In this document: in pieces, positions 27,233-35,502 of the stretch
How positions within the stretch are numbered: the stretch's first letter is position 1
Layout of the letters: each line of letters begins with the position of its first letter
NCBI RefSeq assembly: GCF_902493135.1
Contig: NZ_CABUOD010000027.1
Location: forward strand, 1-64,000
Direction: 5' to 3'
Length of the DNA: 64,000 nucleotides
From: an uncultured Parabacteroides sp.
Lineage (GTDB): Bacteria > Bacteroidota > Bacteroidia > Bacteroidales > Tannerellaceae
Position numbers and translations under genes: made by a program
The notes under the pieces: model-generated
Database searches by the model: none
What the model was told of the DNA's origin: nothing
What the model saw: the letters and a program-made list of their open reading frames with translations, nothing else

Positions 27233-30200
27233 TTAGAATTTTACATTAAGTCCGAATGAATAGACTTTCATCATGGGATAGAAATCGCCTCTGCCAATAG
27301 GGGCTTCCGGATCGAATCCATCATAAAAGCCTGTGATGGTAAACAGATTCTGTGCACTGAAGAATATGCGGCAGTAATCCAGGAATATCTTTTTAACGAA
27401 CCGGTTAGGTACCGTATATCCTACTTGGAGATTTTTTAAACGAAGGTAAGATGCATTCCTGATCCAATACGAAGATACTTGTTCATTGTTCGGGTAGTTG
27501 AATGTAAGTCGTGGATAAGATGCATTCCGGTTTTCTTCTGTCCAGTGATCCTTATGCCATTCTTGGGCTGTACCTCCCATATAGAATGCCAATACCCCTT
27601 GTTGGTCGATGTATCCGTCCGCTTTGCCTACTCCTTGTAACAGAAAAGATAGGTCTACATTTTTATACTTTCCGTAAAAGTCAATACCAAATGTGTAATG
27701 TGGCATATAGTCTCCCATTATCACTCGGTCATCTGCATTAATGACCCCGTCTGCCTTATCCATAATACCGTCACCGTCTGAATCGATTGTCAGTTGGTCT
27801 TTATATTTGATATCACCTGGAGCTAATATTGTCCCGAATTGGGAAGCATGGTTTTTTATCTCGTCCGCATTTTGGAATAATCCCTCCGCCTCTAATCCAT
27901 AGAGTGAAGTAATAGGATAACCTTCTTTGTGGATTGTCCGGTCGTAGATGTAAGGCCCTGTTTCTGCCAGATCTGTTATTTCGTTATGGACATCCGACAG
28001 ATTAACTCCGATCCCATATTCGAAATCGCCGATTCTATCGTTATATCTAAATGTAATGTCCCATCCTTTATTCCTTACTTTTCCGGCATTTTGATAAGCC
28101 GGATTTAGCCCGGAAGTTCCAGGTATCGGTAATTTAAGAAGAATATCGGATGTGTTTTTAACATAATATTCCGCTGTGACCGATAGTTTGGAAAAAAGGG
28201 TCGCGTCGAACCCGATATTCGTCATTGCAGTGGATTCCCATGTGATATTGGGATTGGCTGCGTCAGTGACCGCTCCGCCCGGTGCTGAAACTGCACCGTT
28301 GAAAACATAATCCATCCCCAATGATACGGACGATACAAAAGGATAATTCCCGATATCCTGATTCCCTAATTTTCCCCACGAAGCTCTTATTTTCAGGTTA
28401 TTGATCCATTCGATATCTTTCATGAAGGATTCTTCGGATATTCTCCAGCCAGCGGAAAAAGAAGGGAATATGCCATACTTTAATCCGGGAGCAAAACGGG
28501 AAGAGCCATCGTAGCGGATATTGGCTTCGAGAAGATATTTTTGGTTGTAGTTGTAATTTATACGTCCGAATACGGAGCGTAGCGCCCAGTCGCTGGCAGA
28601 ACCTGTTGCAGCCTGGTTTGCAGGTGAACCTGCATTTAGCACTTCGTAGTTCTCCAATAAATATTGATCCCTGAATCCGTTCAGCCAGTCTCCCCGGAAG
28701 TCTATTTGTTCGAATCCCGCCAGTAATGATAGATTATGGGCATTGAACGATTTGTCATAAGTTGCCAGAGCTTTCAGATTATTGGTGACATTCTTGCTGT
28801 ACTTTTCAGTCATATTTGCCCTGTATGGGGTCGGATTGTATAAATCTCCACTCGGATAGTATAAGTTAACCGTCTTCCCGAACTTCTTGTAGTGGACGAA
28901 ATTCCACTTCGGAGCATATTGAAAACTCAGGTTAAGACCGTCTATAGGCTGGTAATTGACTTTGAAGTTGATGTTGGCGGAATAGTTCTTTTCATGCGTC
29001 ATCCCTCCATCGTTTTCTTGTGCCCAGGTATTTGTTCCATCCCATCCGATTCCCCAGGAGCCATCTTCATTTTTGCCTTGCAGGTTATTGGGATAACGGT
29101 TGAGAAAATACCAGGGCATGCCGGCCGCAGGTGTCGCATTGTCATCCGTCATAAAGTAAATATCGAAATTGGCAGAAAGCCTTTTGTGCAAGTTTATATC
29201 AGAATTCAATCGTAAGTTTACGCGTTCGTAATTCGTGTTGATTGTTATACCATCCTGATTTAGGTAAGAAAGCGATCCTAAAATACTTACTTTTTCACCA
29301 CCTCCATTTATACTGACATGGTGGTTATGCTGCAAGGCTTTCTCTTTCAGCATGACTTTCCTCCAATCAGTTTCAGGATAGAGGTCAGACGGTGTATTTT
29401 TACGGTATTTATCGATATATTCTTGTGTAAAAGGTTCTACTTTCCCTACATTCCGGTTTGCTTCGTTTATCATCACCATGTGATCATATCCTGAAACGTT
29501 TTGCGGCATGGATGTTGGAGACTGCCAACCGATGTAGTTGTCATAGTTGACTTTAAATAAACTCTTTTCTGCGCGGTTTGTCGTTATCAGGATAACGCCG
29601 TTTGCTGCTCTCGATCCGTAGATTGCAGCCGATGCTGCATCCTTCAGAACAGATATGCTTTCGATGTCACTCGGATCTACCGAATTGATATCCGATTCGA
29701 TACCGTCGACCAGAATCAGGGGATTGGCTGAACTTAACGTGCCGATACCACGTATACGGATGGTCCCGTTATCTTTGCCCGGCTGTCCTGATGTTTGTTG
29801 GACGGTAACACCCGACGACATTCCTTGCAAAGCCATCGAAGTTTGCCCTACGGGTTTTTTCGCCAGATCCGATCCAGTGATGTTTTCAACGGAACCCGTC
29901 AGGTTGATTTTCTTCTGGACACCATATCCGACAACGATAACCTCTTCCAGATTTTGTGTGTCTTCTGCCAGCTTTATCTTTAAGACGGATTGATTGTCCG
30001 TATGGATTTCTTGAGATAAATAGCCAATGTAAGATATGACAAGAGTGGCCCCTTCCGGTATTTCAAGAGAAAAATTTCCGTCTACATCCGTGATGATACC
30101 GTTGGTTGTACCTTTTTGTACTACATTAGCACCGATGATCGGTTCATTTCTGTTGTCAGTGATGGTTCCGCTCACTTTTTTCTGCTTATCCTTTTGTAAT

Positions 30201-30547
30201 TGGATAAGTTTGATTGCAATTGTATTTCCTGTCCGGGTATATTCCATTCCTTTACCGGGAAGGATGCGATCCAGTAACCTTTCAACCGGTTCGTCCTGGA
30301 TGCTGATGGTAATATCTTTTTTGTGATCGAGATTCTTTTCAATGTAAGAAAACCTGACATCGGATTGTTTTTCGATGCTTGTTAATAACTCTTTGAGTGA
30401 AACGTTCTTAACAGATATGCTTATTTGAGAATTTTGAGCATGAATTTCTGTCGGACAAACTAAAAAAATAGAGATAAGTAGCAGCTGTATAAATCTGAAA
30501 ATAGTATTTTTACACACTAAACTGCATTGAAAATTTAGATAGTACAT
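27233..30547 (-). CDS. SusC/RagA-family TonB-dependent transporter with N-terminal STN domain (PUL 1)
   Basis: A 1104-residue outer-membrane beta-barrel for energised import of a glycan. In order: signal peptide (cut near 38), STN signalling domain (ISISVKNVSLKELLTSIEKQ), carboxypeptidase-regulatory-like domain (VSGTITDNRNEPIIGANVV), TonB box region (LEEVIVVGYG), plug (IRIRGIGTLSSANPLILVDG) and a barrel ending in YSFGLNVKF. The STN domain is the part that in such systems talks to the FecR anti-sigma factor, which is encoded directly upstream. Long hydrophilic leader residues before the signal helix mean the true start could be slightly downstream. Confidence 0.93.
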   Translation of the reverse strand: MYYLNFQCSLVCKNTIFRFIQLLLISIFLVCPTEIHAQNSQISISVKNVSLKELLTSIEKQSDVRFSYIEKNLDHKKDITISIQDEPVERLLDRILPGKGMEYTRTGNTIAIKLIQLQKDKQKKVSGTITDNRNEPIIGANVVQKGTTNGIITDVDGNFSLEIPEGATLVISYIGYLSQEIHTDNQSVLKIKLAEDTQNLEEVIVVGYGVQKKINLTGSVENITGSDLAKKPVGQTSMALQGMSSGVTVQQTSGQPGKDNGTIRIRGIGTLSSANPLILVDGIESDINSVDPSDIESISVLKDAASAAIYGSRAANGVILITTNRAEKSLFKVNYDNYIGWQSPTSMPQNVSGYDHMVMINEANRNVGKVEPFTQEYIDKYRKNTPSDLYPETDWRKVMLKEKALQHNHHVSINGGGEKVSILGSLSYLNQDGITINTNYERVNLRLNSDINLHKRLSANFDIYFMTDDNATPAAGMPWYFLNRYPNNLQGKNEDGSWGIGWDGTNTWAQENDGGMTHEKNYSANINFKVNYQPIDGLNLSFQYAPKWNFVHYKKFGKTVNLYYPSGDLYNPTPYRANMTEKYSKNVTNNLKALATYDKSFNAHNLSLLAGFEQIDFRGDWLNGFRDQYLLENYEVLNAGSPANQAATGSASDWALRSVFGRINYNYNQKYLLEANIRYDGSSRFAPGLKYGIFPSFSAGWRISEESFMKDIEWINNLKIRASWGKLGNQDIGNYPFVSSVSLGMDYVFNGAVSAPGGAVTDAANPNITWESTAMTNIGFDATLFSKLSVTAEYYVKNTSDILLKLPIPGTSGLNPAYQNAGKVRNKGWDITFRYNDRIGDFEYGIGVNLSDVHNEITDLAETGPYIYDRTIHKEGYPITSLYGLEAEGLFQNADEIKNHASQFGTILAPGDIKYKDQLTIDSDGDGIMDKADGVINADDRVIMGDYMPHYTFGIDFYGKYKNVDLSFLLQGVGKADGYIDQQGVLAFYMGGTAQEWHKDHWTEENRNASYPRLTFNYPNNEQVSSYWIRNASYLRLKNLQVGYTVPNRFVKKIFLDYCRIFFSAQNLFTITGFYDGFDPEAPIGRGDFYPMMKVYSFGLNVKF

Positions 30548-30622
30548 AGATTTAAATAATTATTTGTTGATACTTAAAGCCTTACGTGGTGGTTCGGCTT
30601 TTGTGTTTGAAGTATTGACTTT

Positions 30623-30656
30623 GCCGGAGATCTGTATAGGTTCTCCGGCTTTTTTT
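30623..30656 (+). terminator. Terminator-like hairpin in antisense orientation between fecR and susC (PUL 1)
   Basis: GCCGGAGA (30623-30630) pairs with TCTCCGGC (30642-30649) and is followed by seven T on the plus strand, although both flanking genes are on the minus strand. It may stop antisense transcripts or act as a sense-strand stem-loop. Confidence 0.5.
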
Positions 30657-30690
30657 AGGAAGAGTTCATAATGCTTGTTTTTTAGAGTGA

Positions 30691-31680
30691 TTATTTCGTG
30701 AATTTAAGAGATATTTCGTTCCCCGATTTCTGATATTCGAATGTATAATGTTGTTGAAGGTTTTTCAAAACCTGGATGATGTCGTTCTCGTGGTAACTGC
30801 CCGTGAAGAGCTCTTCCGGATATTCTCCGTTTGCGGTTATATTGATACCATAGAATATTTCCAATTGCCCGATTATCTCTTTGAAAGGTTGATTTCTGAA
30901 AATCAGATCTCCCCTCTTCCAGGCCGTTTCGACTCTTAGGTCCGTGGCCATTACTTTGATTTCTCCCGTTTCATAACTGTAGCGGGCTTTTTGGTTAGGG
31001 GAAAGATGTACTTGTTTCCCCGGACTTTTATAAGGGGTAACTTCTATGCTCCCTTCGACTAAGGAGGCTTCGAACCATGAATCGTCCGGATAAGCATATA
31101 AGTTGAAAGTCGTTCCTAATACCTTTATTTGGATTTCTGCAGTTTTAACAATAAAAGGGGCATCTGCGTCATGTTTTACTTCAAAATAAGCCTCTCCGGT
31201 TAGCTGGACGGTTCTTTCATTCAGAGAGAAAGAAGCCGGATAGGATAATGTGGATTCTGCATTGAGATAAACGTTTGTCCCATCGGGCAGGGTGACAGAT
31301 GCACGTTCTCCCTTTTCGGCTGATATCGTGTACATTTGTGCAATCGCAGTTTGTATGTTTATCTTATCTATATAAAGATAACCGGTTAATGAGATCAGTA
31401 ATAAAAAGATTGCGGCAACAGCGATCCTACCCAAATATCCCAATAAGCTTATCCTTTTTTGTGGTTGGATGATCTCCTTCATGTTCTTTGAGATAGTATC
31501 GAACGCCTCGATATTTCTTTCTTCGGAAACAGGGTAGGTATCCCACAGTTGGGATAGATTTTGTTCCAAAGAGCGATCATTCATATTTTGGATAAGTGCT
31601 TTCAACTGTACGACTTCCTCACTTGTGAGTTGTCCGTATAAATATTTTTTGAATAATGTCTTGACCTCCTCCTGAACCAT
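30691..31680 (-). CDS. FecR-family anti-sigma factor (PUL 1)
   Basis: A 329-residue inner-membrane anti-sigma factor. The cytoplasmic N-terminal region (LFKKYLYGQLTSEEVVQLK) binds the sigma factor. One membrane helix lies near 85-105, and the periplasmic FecR domain includes ASVTLPDGTNVYLNAESTLS and VKVLGTTFNLY-like words. A C-terminal STN-like segment (FKEIIGQLEIFYGINI) follows. It lies between its sigma factor and the STN-bearing SusC, the standard order for trans-envelope signalling in Bacteroidetes. Confidence 0.92.
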   Translation of the reverse strand: MVQEEVKTLFKKYLYGQLTSEEVVQLKALIQNMNDRSLEQNLSQLWDTYPVSEERNIEAFDTISKNMKEIIQPQKRISLLGYLGRIAVAAIFLLLISLTGYLYIDKINIQTAIAQMYTISAEKGERASVTLPDGTNVYLNAESTLSYPASFSLNERTVQLTGEAYFEVKHDADAPFIVKTAEIQIKVLGTTFNLYAYPDDSWFEASLVEGSIEVTPYKSPGKQVHLSPNQKARYSYETGEIKVMATDLRVETAWKRGDLIFRNQPFKEIIGQLEIFYGINITANGEYPEELFTGSYHENDIIQVLKNLQQHYTFEYQKSGNEISLKFTK

Positions 31681-31770
31681 AGTAATAGATTGTTTATAGG
31701 TAATACGCTGGAAAGGCGAAAATCTACTTAATGATTTCGTGTGTTGTAAAACATATCTTTGTTAAGGTAT

Positions 31771-32343
31771 TTATGAATGTAAGAAGAACATGAAAAACAG
31801 GGTGTAGAAAGTAGACATTTCTTTTCTGAGAATGCCCAATGCCTGATGAAGGTAATTATAAACAGACTGTTCGGATATTTGTAATTTGTCAGCAACTTCT
31901 GTGGCAGACAATCCTTGTTCCTTTGCCAGTTCAAATATCTGAACCTGCCTGGGTGACAGCTTTTCTTTTGCTTTAGCCAAAGATTGATTGAATGCCTCAA
32001 AGTCGAAGCTATCTTGTTCGTTGACGGATAATTGTTCATCGGAGCAATGAATCAGGTAATCTTCAAAAATAGGATTGTTGAATTGTTTTTTCAGTTGGTC
32101 CTTCAATTGGTTTTGTGCCATTTTAAACAGCCAGGCCTTAAAAGATAAATCCGGGTCTATTTTTTGCCGGTTGATCCATACTTTTATAAAGGCTTCCTGT
32201 ACTAGTTCCTTGGTTTGTTCATGCGAACGGGTGAGTCCGAAGATAAAGCCATATAGCAAGTCAAAATATTGTTCATATAAAGAATTGAATGCTTTGTAAG
32301 ATCCCTCTTTTAACTGTTTTAAAATTTCTGGATGTTGACTCAT
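31771..32343 (-). CDS. ECF RNA polymerase sigma factor (PUL 1)
   Basis: A 190-residue sigma-70 family factor of the FecI-like ECF group. Region 2 includes FNSLYEQYFDLLYGFIFG and ELVQEAFIKVWINR. Region 4 has the helix-turn-helix LSATEVADKLQISEQSVYNY. The start is placed at 32343 (MSQHPEILKQLKEGSYKAFN), because the 14 upstream in-frame residues are not typical and the box at 32375-32382 suits this start better. It is expected to drive the PUL when released by FecR. Confidence 0.9.
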   Translation of the reverse strand: MSQHPEILKQLKEGSYKAFNSLYEQYFDLLYGFIFGLTRSHEQTKELVQEAFIKVWINRQKIDPDLSFKAWLFKMAQNQLKDQLKKQFNNPIFEDYLIHCSDEQLSVNEQDSFDFEAFNQSLAKAKEKLSPRQVQIFELAKEQGLSATEVADKLQISEQSVYNYLHQALGILRKEMSTFYTLFFMFFLHS

Positions 32344-32374
32344 GCTGGTGAAATATGAATATATAAACGAGGGA

Positions 32375-32382
32375 CAAATGTA
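32375..32382 (-). promoter_or_regulatory. Putative -7 box of the PUL 1 sigma gene
   Basis: The minus-strand TACATTTG, an exact TAnnTTTG match, lies 32 bases before the preferred start. Confidence 0.5.
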
Positions 32383-32475
32383 CATAAAACAAATAGAAAT
32401 GCTTAAAATAGACTGTTAAAGCTCTTTCTCCTCTATTTTGAATAATAAATAGTGTACGTTCTTACACTTTTTCTT

Positions 32476-32483
32476 TATATTTG
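32476..32483 (+). promoter_or_regulatory. Putative -7 box of the GH43-GH51 gene
   Basis: TATATTTG fits TAnnTTTG and lies 52 bases before the ATG at 32535. It is divergent from the PUL 1 sigma promoter. Confidence 0.5.
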
Positions 32484-32534
32484 CCACTGTTATACGTATT
32501 TGATTTATGTAATACCTGAAAAAGCAGTCATCTT

Positions 32535-35477
32535 ATGAGAAAACATCTTTCCTTTTTTATCTTGGTCTTGTTCCTGTTGCCGGGATTCTTTTCGTTGGCA
32601 CAGGCATCGTCTTCTTCCGACATACGCTATCTGTTCGCCTATTTTACAGATAAGAATGAGAATCGCAACGGTATGCACTTGGCTTGGAGTGCGGATGGAT
32701 ATTCCTGGACACCGATAGGGCCGGAACATAGTTTCCTGAAGTGCGATTACGGGACCTGGTATGCCGATAAACGTATGCGCGATCCTTTTGTCATGAAAGG
32801 GCCGGATGGGCTTTGGCATTGTATCTGGACGCTGAACTGGGACGGGAATGCAATCGGATATGCTCACTCCAAGGACCTCGTGCACTGGTCGCGCCAGTCC
32901 TATCCGAAAGTGATGGAAGGGTATGAAGTCCGGAACTGCTGGGCTCCTGAAATGATTTACGACGACGAGAACCGGCAATATGTGATCTTCTGGGCCAGTA
33001 CGATCAAAGAGAACGGCGTGTGGAAGACCGAGCCGGGAGAAAAATATGACCATCGTATGTATTACACTACGACAAAAGATTTCAAGACCTTTTCCCCTGC
33101 AAAGATATTCTTCGATCCGGGACATAACGTGATCGACGTGACCATACAGAAAAAGGATGGCAAATACTATATGCTTTATAAAGACGAACGCATCTGGCCG
33201 AAAGCCAAAAAGGAACTGTCGGTTGCCGTAAGCGACCATGCGACAGGTCCGTATCTGCCGACCGGAGACATGCCTTTTGCGACCGACTGGGTGGAAGGGC
33301 CGGCCGTTTGCCCGCTGTCCGACGGGAGCTATGTCGTTTATATGGACGCCTATACCCGCCATCGCTATGAAGCGAAGCGGACACGTGATTTCCGAACCTG
33401 GGAAGATGTGACGGATCGTATTTCGATACCGAAAGATGCCAAACACGGCTCTATCATCACTGTTACCAAAGCGTTTGTCGATAATATCCTTTCGGAAGTG
33501 GATGCGGCCCGGCAGCGCGAGAACCTGCGCAATGAACGGCTCGCCTTGCCCGACTCCTTAAAAGAGGCGGTTCCTGTCGAGGCGGAAATTACCGTTGAGG
33601 GTGACCGGGCGAAAAAGATCAGTGATCATCTGTTCGGTGTCTTTTTTGAAGATCTGAATTATGCTGCCGACGGCGGCTTGTATGCCGAACTGGTCCAGAA
33701 CCGTGATTTCGAGTATGATCCGGAGGATAAGACCGGTAACGACCCGGCTTGGAACAACCGTTATGCCTGGAAATTGAAGTCATATAAGGCAGATGCCCCG
33801 GCAGAAAGCATCGGATTGGAGATCGACACGGTAGAACCGGTCCATCCCAACAATCCGCATTATGCGGTGCTCCGTGCCAAAGGTGCTGAGTTGGACCTGG
33901 TCAATGGCGGTTTCGACGGTATCCATATCCGGAAGGGGGAGAAATATGATCTTTCTTTTTTCTCCCGTGTCCGGGGGAACGGTCAGGGCGCTTTGCAAAT
34001 CCAGTTGAGGAACCGTTTCGGTAAGCCGCTTGCGCAAGCCGCGGTTCAACTCAATTCCGGAGAATGGACGAAGCAGCACCTCACGTTGCAGGCGGTGGAA
34101 GATGCGGACAGTGCCTGCCTGTCCATACAGACGATGGCTCCTGGCGTTTATGCTTTAGACCTGATCTCCCTTTTCCCGCAGAAAACATTTAAGAACCGTC
34201 CGAACGGTTTGCGTGCTGATCTGGCACAAACGATAGCCGACCTGCACCCGCGCTTTATGCGCTTTCCGGGAGGTTGCTTGGCGCATGGTGATGGCGTGCA
34301 TAATATTTATAACTGGAAAGAAACGATCGGTCCGCTGGAAAGCCGCAAACCCCAACGCAATTTGTGGGGGTATCACCAGACGAAAGGGCTTGGGTATTAC
34401 GAGTTTTTCCAGTTCTGTGAAGATATCCAGGCGGAACCTGTTCCTGTCATTGCCGCAGGCGTATGTTGCCAGAACTCCCGTGGAGGCGGGCAGCAGGGAG
34501 TCGCGATGTGCGATATGGACGCTTTTATCCAAGACATTCTGGATTTGGTGGAATATGCGAATGGAGATGCCTCTTCGAAGTGGGGGCGGATGCGTGCCGA
34601 AGCCGGCCATCCGGAACCTTTCCATCTGAAATATATCGGGATCGGAAACGAAGACCAGATAACGGATGCTTTTGAAGAACGTTTCACGATGATCTATGAG
34701 GCCCTCAAAGCCAAACATCCGGAAATAACCGTGATCGGTACGGCCGGGCCTTTCAACGAAGGGACCGACTATGAGGAAGGCTGGGAGATTGTTGACAGAT
34801 TGCAGGTCCCGATGGTGGACGAGCACTATTACCAGACACCCGGCTGGTTCCTGAATAACCAGCATTTCTATGATTCCTACGACCGTCAGGGCGCGAAAGT
34901 TTATTTAGGAGAGTATGCCGCCCACCTTCCCGGCCGGCCGAATAACCTCGAAGTGTCGCTGGCCGAAGCGGCGTATATGACCTCTCTGGAACGCAACGGC
35001 GATATTGTCGGTATGGCCTCCTACGCCCCGCTCCTGGCAAAAGAAGGGCATACGCAATGGAACCCCGATCTCATCTACTTCAACAACCGGGAGGTGAAGC
35101 CGACCGTCAACTATTATGTCCAGCAAATGTATGGCCTCAATGCCGGCGACGAGTATCTGCCGGCCACGGTCAGACTATCCGATCCGTCGGGCGATATTGC
35201 CAAACGTCTCCCCGTATCTGTCGTAAAAGATAGTAAAACGGGCGACCTGATCGTGAAATTAGTCAATATCCTACCGGCTGCAACCCGCACAAACATCCGG
35301 CTGGACGGAGTTGCTGTTGCCGATACACACGCAGTCAAGACTGTTTTATCCGGCGCGTTGGAAGATACGGATTTGAAACCGCAGACCTTGGACTGCCAGG
35401 TCGGACAGGTATTTACCTGCGAATTGCCGGCATATTCGTTTACGGTGATCAGGATAAAGATAAAATCCGTATATTAG
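32535..35477 (+). CDS. GH43-like/GH51 fusion, alpha-L-arabinofuranosidase type
   Basis: A 980-residue exported enzyme with signal peptide MRKHLSFFILVLFLLPGFFS. Residues about 30-320 form a GH43-like five-bladed propeller with Asp83 in RMRDPFVMKG (the family's pKa modulator position) and Glu254 in WVEGPAV (acid position). The N-terminal catalytic base Asp is not obvious. Residues about 350-980 are GH51-like: HLFGVFFEDLNYAADGGLYA, acid/base Glu706 in IGIGNED, and nucleophile Glu793 in VYLGEYAAH. GH51 enzymes release arabinofuranose from arabinan and arabinoxylan. It is divergent from PUL 1, and a working link with it is inference. Confidence 0.88.
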   Translation: MRKHLSFFILVLFLLPGFFSLAQASSSSDIRYLFAYFTDKNENRNGMHLAWSADGYSWTPIGPEHSFLKCDYGTWYADKRMRDPFVMKGPDGLWHCIWTLNWDGNAIGYAHSKDLVHWSRQSYPKVMEGYEVRNCWAPEMIYDDENRQYVIFWASTIKENGVWKTEPGEKYDHRMYYTTTKDFKTFSPAKIFFDPGHNVIDVTIQKKDGKYYMLYKDERIWPKAKKELSVAVSDHATGPYLPTGDMPFATDWVEGPAVCPLSDGSYVVYMDAYTRHRYEAKRTRDFRTWEDVTDRISIPKDAKHGSIITVTKAFVDNILSEVDAARQRENLRNERLALPDSLKEAVPVEAEITVEGDRAKKISDHLFGVFFEDLNYAADGGLYAELVQNRDFEYDPEDKTGNDPAWNNRYAWKLKSYKADAPAESIGLEIDTVEPVHPNNPHYAVLRAKGAELDLVNGGFDGIHIRKGEKYDLSFFSRVRGNGQGALQIQLRNRFGKPLAQAAVQLNSGEWTKQHLTLQAVEDADSACLSIQTMAPGVYALDLISLFPQKTFKNRPNGLRADLAQTIADLHPRFMRFPGGCLAHGDGVHNIYNWKETIGPLESRKPQRNLWGYHQTKGLGYYEFFQFCEDIQAEPVPVIAAGVCCQNSRGGGQQGVAMCDMDAFIQDILDLVEYANGDASSKWGRMRAEAGHPEPFHLKYIGIGNEDQITDAFEERFTMIYEALKAKHPEITVIGTAGPFNEGTDYEEGWEIVDRLQVPMVDEHYYQTPGWFLNNQHFYDSYDRQGAKVYLGEYAAHLPGRPNNLEVSLAEAAYMTSLERNGDIVGMASYAPLLAKEGHTQWNPDLIYFNNREVKPTVNYYVQQMYGLNAGDEYLPATVRLSDPSGDIAKRLPVSVVKDSKTGDLIVKLVNILPAATRTNIRLDGVAVADTHAVKTVLSGALEDTDLKPQTLDCQVGQVFTCELPAYSFTVIRIKIKSVY

Positions 35478-35502
35478 TCGCTGTTAATAAAACAGCAATA
35501 TT

